From contig OZ014417.1 in NCBI GenBank assembly GCA_963965975.1, positions 7,250,821 to 7,314,820 on the forward strand: 64,000 nt of DNA, given 5' to 3'. The position numbers and the translations under genes were made by a program. The notes below the pieces were generated by a model that was given only the letters and a program-made list of their open reading frames with translations, ran no database searches and had not been told where the DNA came from. Shown one piece after another: positions 63,761 through 64,000 of the stretch (position 1 is its first letter; the number at the start of each line of letters is the position of its first letter). This DNA is from Xestospongia bergquistia. Taxonomy: Eukaryota > Porifera > Demospongiae > Haplosclerida > Petrosiidae.

Positions 63761-64000
63761 ATGATGAGCCGCAGTTCAGTTGGACCAGTTCGTGGTTCTG
63801 CCAAATTTCCATATTGTCCAGAAGTCTCTAAATATTTAAAACTAGCTAAAGTTGGTCAAGGAACATTTGGGTAAGTCATGAACGCGAAAGATCTTTTATT
63901 TGAATAGATATAAGTTATCTATAAATTAATTGAATCTCGATATATTTTTAGGGAGGTATTCAAGGCACGAGATCGCGAGACAGGTCGTCTTGTAGCTTTA
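63761..64000 (+). CDS. second CDK9 copy, 5' end only
   Basis: Exon 1 63761-63870 and the start of exon 2 at 63952 are visible; the rest lies beyond the window. The upstream region from 63307 matches that of the first copy. Residue changes seen: N to K in SANFP, and E to L in SKYEKL, the latter from a two-base difference. Start, splice sites, GQGTFGEVFKAR and reading frame are intact, so nothing here marks it as dead, but intactness cannot be judged from 53 codons. Confidence 0.75.

Larger units (their letters stand above)
56866..64000 (+). repeat. tandem segmental duplication carrying CDK9
   Basis: Unit 1 begins near 56866 and unit 2 near 62054, both with CACCTAAAGAAGTAACATTA. Matching blocks: 56866-57050 with 62054-62210; 57030-57420 with 62553-63306; 59615-61100 and beyond with 63307-64000. 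Unit 1 has about 2.19 kb (57421-59614) absent from unit 2. Unit 2 has a 342-bp insertion (62211-62552) and an expanded 24-bp repeat. Unit 2 is cut by the window edge. Confidence 0.85.

Overview
The window looks like AT-rich animal nuclear DNA with small GT-AG introns, dense microsatellites and compact spacing. The combination of massive scavenger receptor cysteine-rich (SRCR) expansion, an adhesion GPCR and a canonical CDK9 kinase suggests a sponge, most likely a demosponge of the Amphimedon type. That taxonomic call is inference. There are no prokaryotic features, rRNAs or tRNAs that I can support, and no CRISPR array or virus-like element was seen.

Layout: (1) About 64-1858, minus strand: remnant of an SRCR gene (gene A) running off the left edge, with a leader/promoter-like stretch at 3021-3166. 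(2) 5460-49863, minus strand, with a leader exon at 51677 and promoter just above it: one enormous gene (gene B). Joining every exon by its visible splice sites gives 114 coding exons, all in phase, summing by hand to 23511 nt, or 7836 residues plus stop. From the N terminus the product reads: signal peptide, 42 SRCR domains, one Ig domain, a 7 x (Ig-B + Ig-A) array, an orphan exon, EGF, Ig, an unassigned segment with a furin-like site, a HormR-like domain, GAIN/GPS, seven transmembrane helices and a short acidic tail. It is an adhesion-class GPCR with an extraordinarily long ectodomain. (3) 52000-59900: mainly repeats (a 112-bp satellite, a 25-bp minisatellite, TAA arrays) with a few weak exon-like ORFs. 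(4) 59985-61804, plus strand: intact CDK9. The start of a tandem second CDK9 copy runs off the right edge from 63761.

Gene B has grown by nested duplication. Most SRCR domains are split into two half-domain exons with phase 1 at both ends. Two-domain (four-exon) units are repeated five times at 22.5-30.1 kb. A 6.5-kb block of 17 exons (nine SRCR domains) is duplicated in tandem at 30.1-43.1 kb. An 880-bp two-Ig unit is repeated seven times at 11.1-17.1 kb with introns almost as alike as exons. Gene A looks like a separate, eroded derivative that shares gene B's leader exon and promoter.

The receptor is the most interesting system here: a possible highly variable recognition ectodomain built on a signalling GPCR. 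Function beyond the domain assignments is inference.
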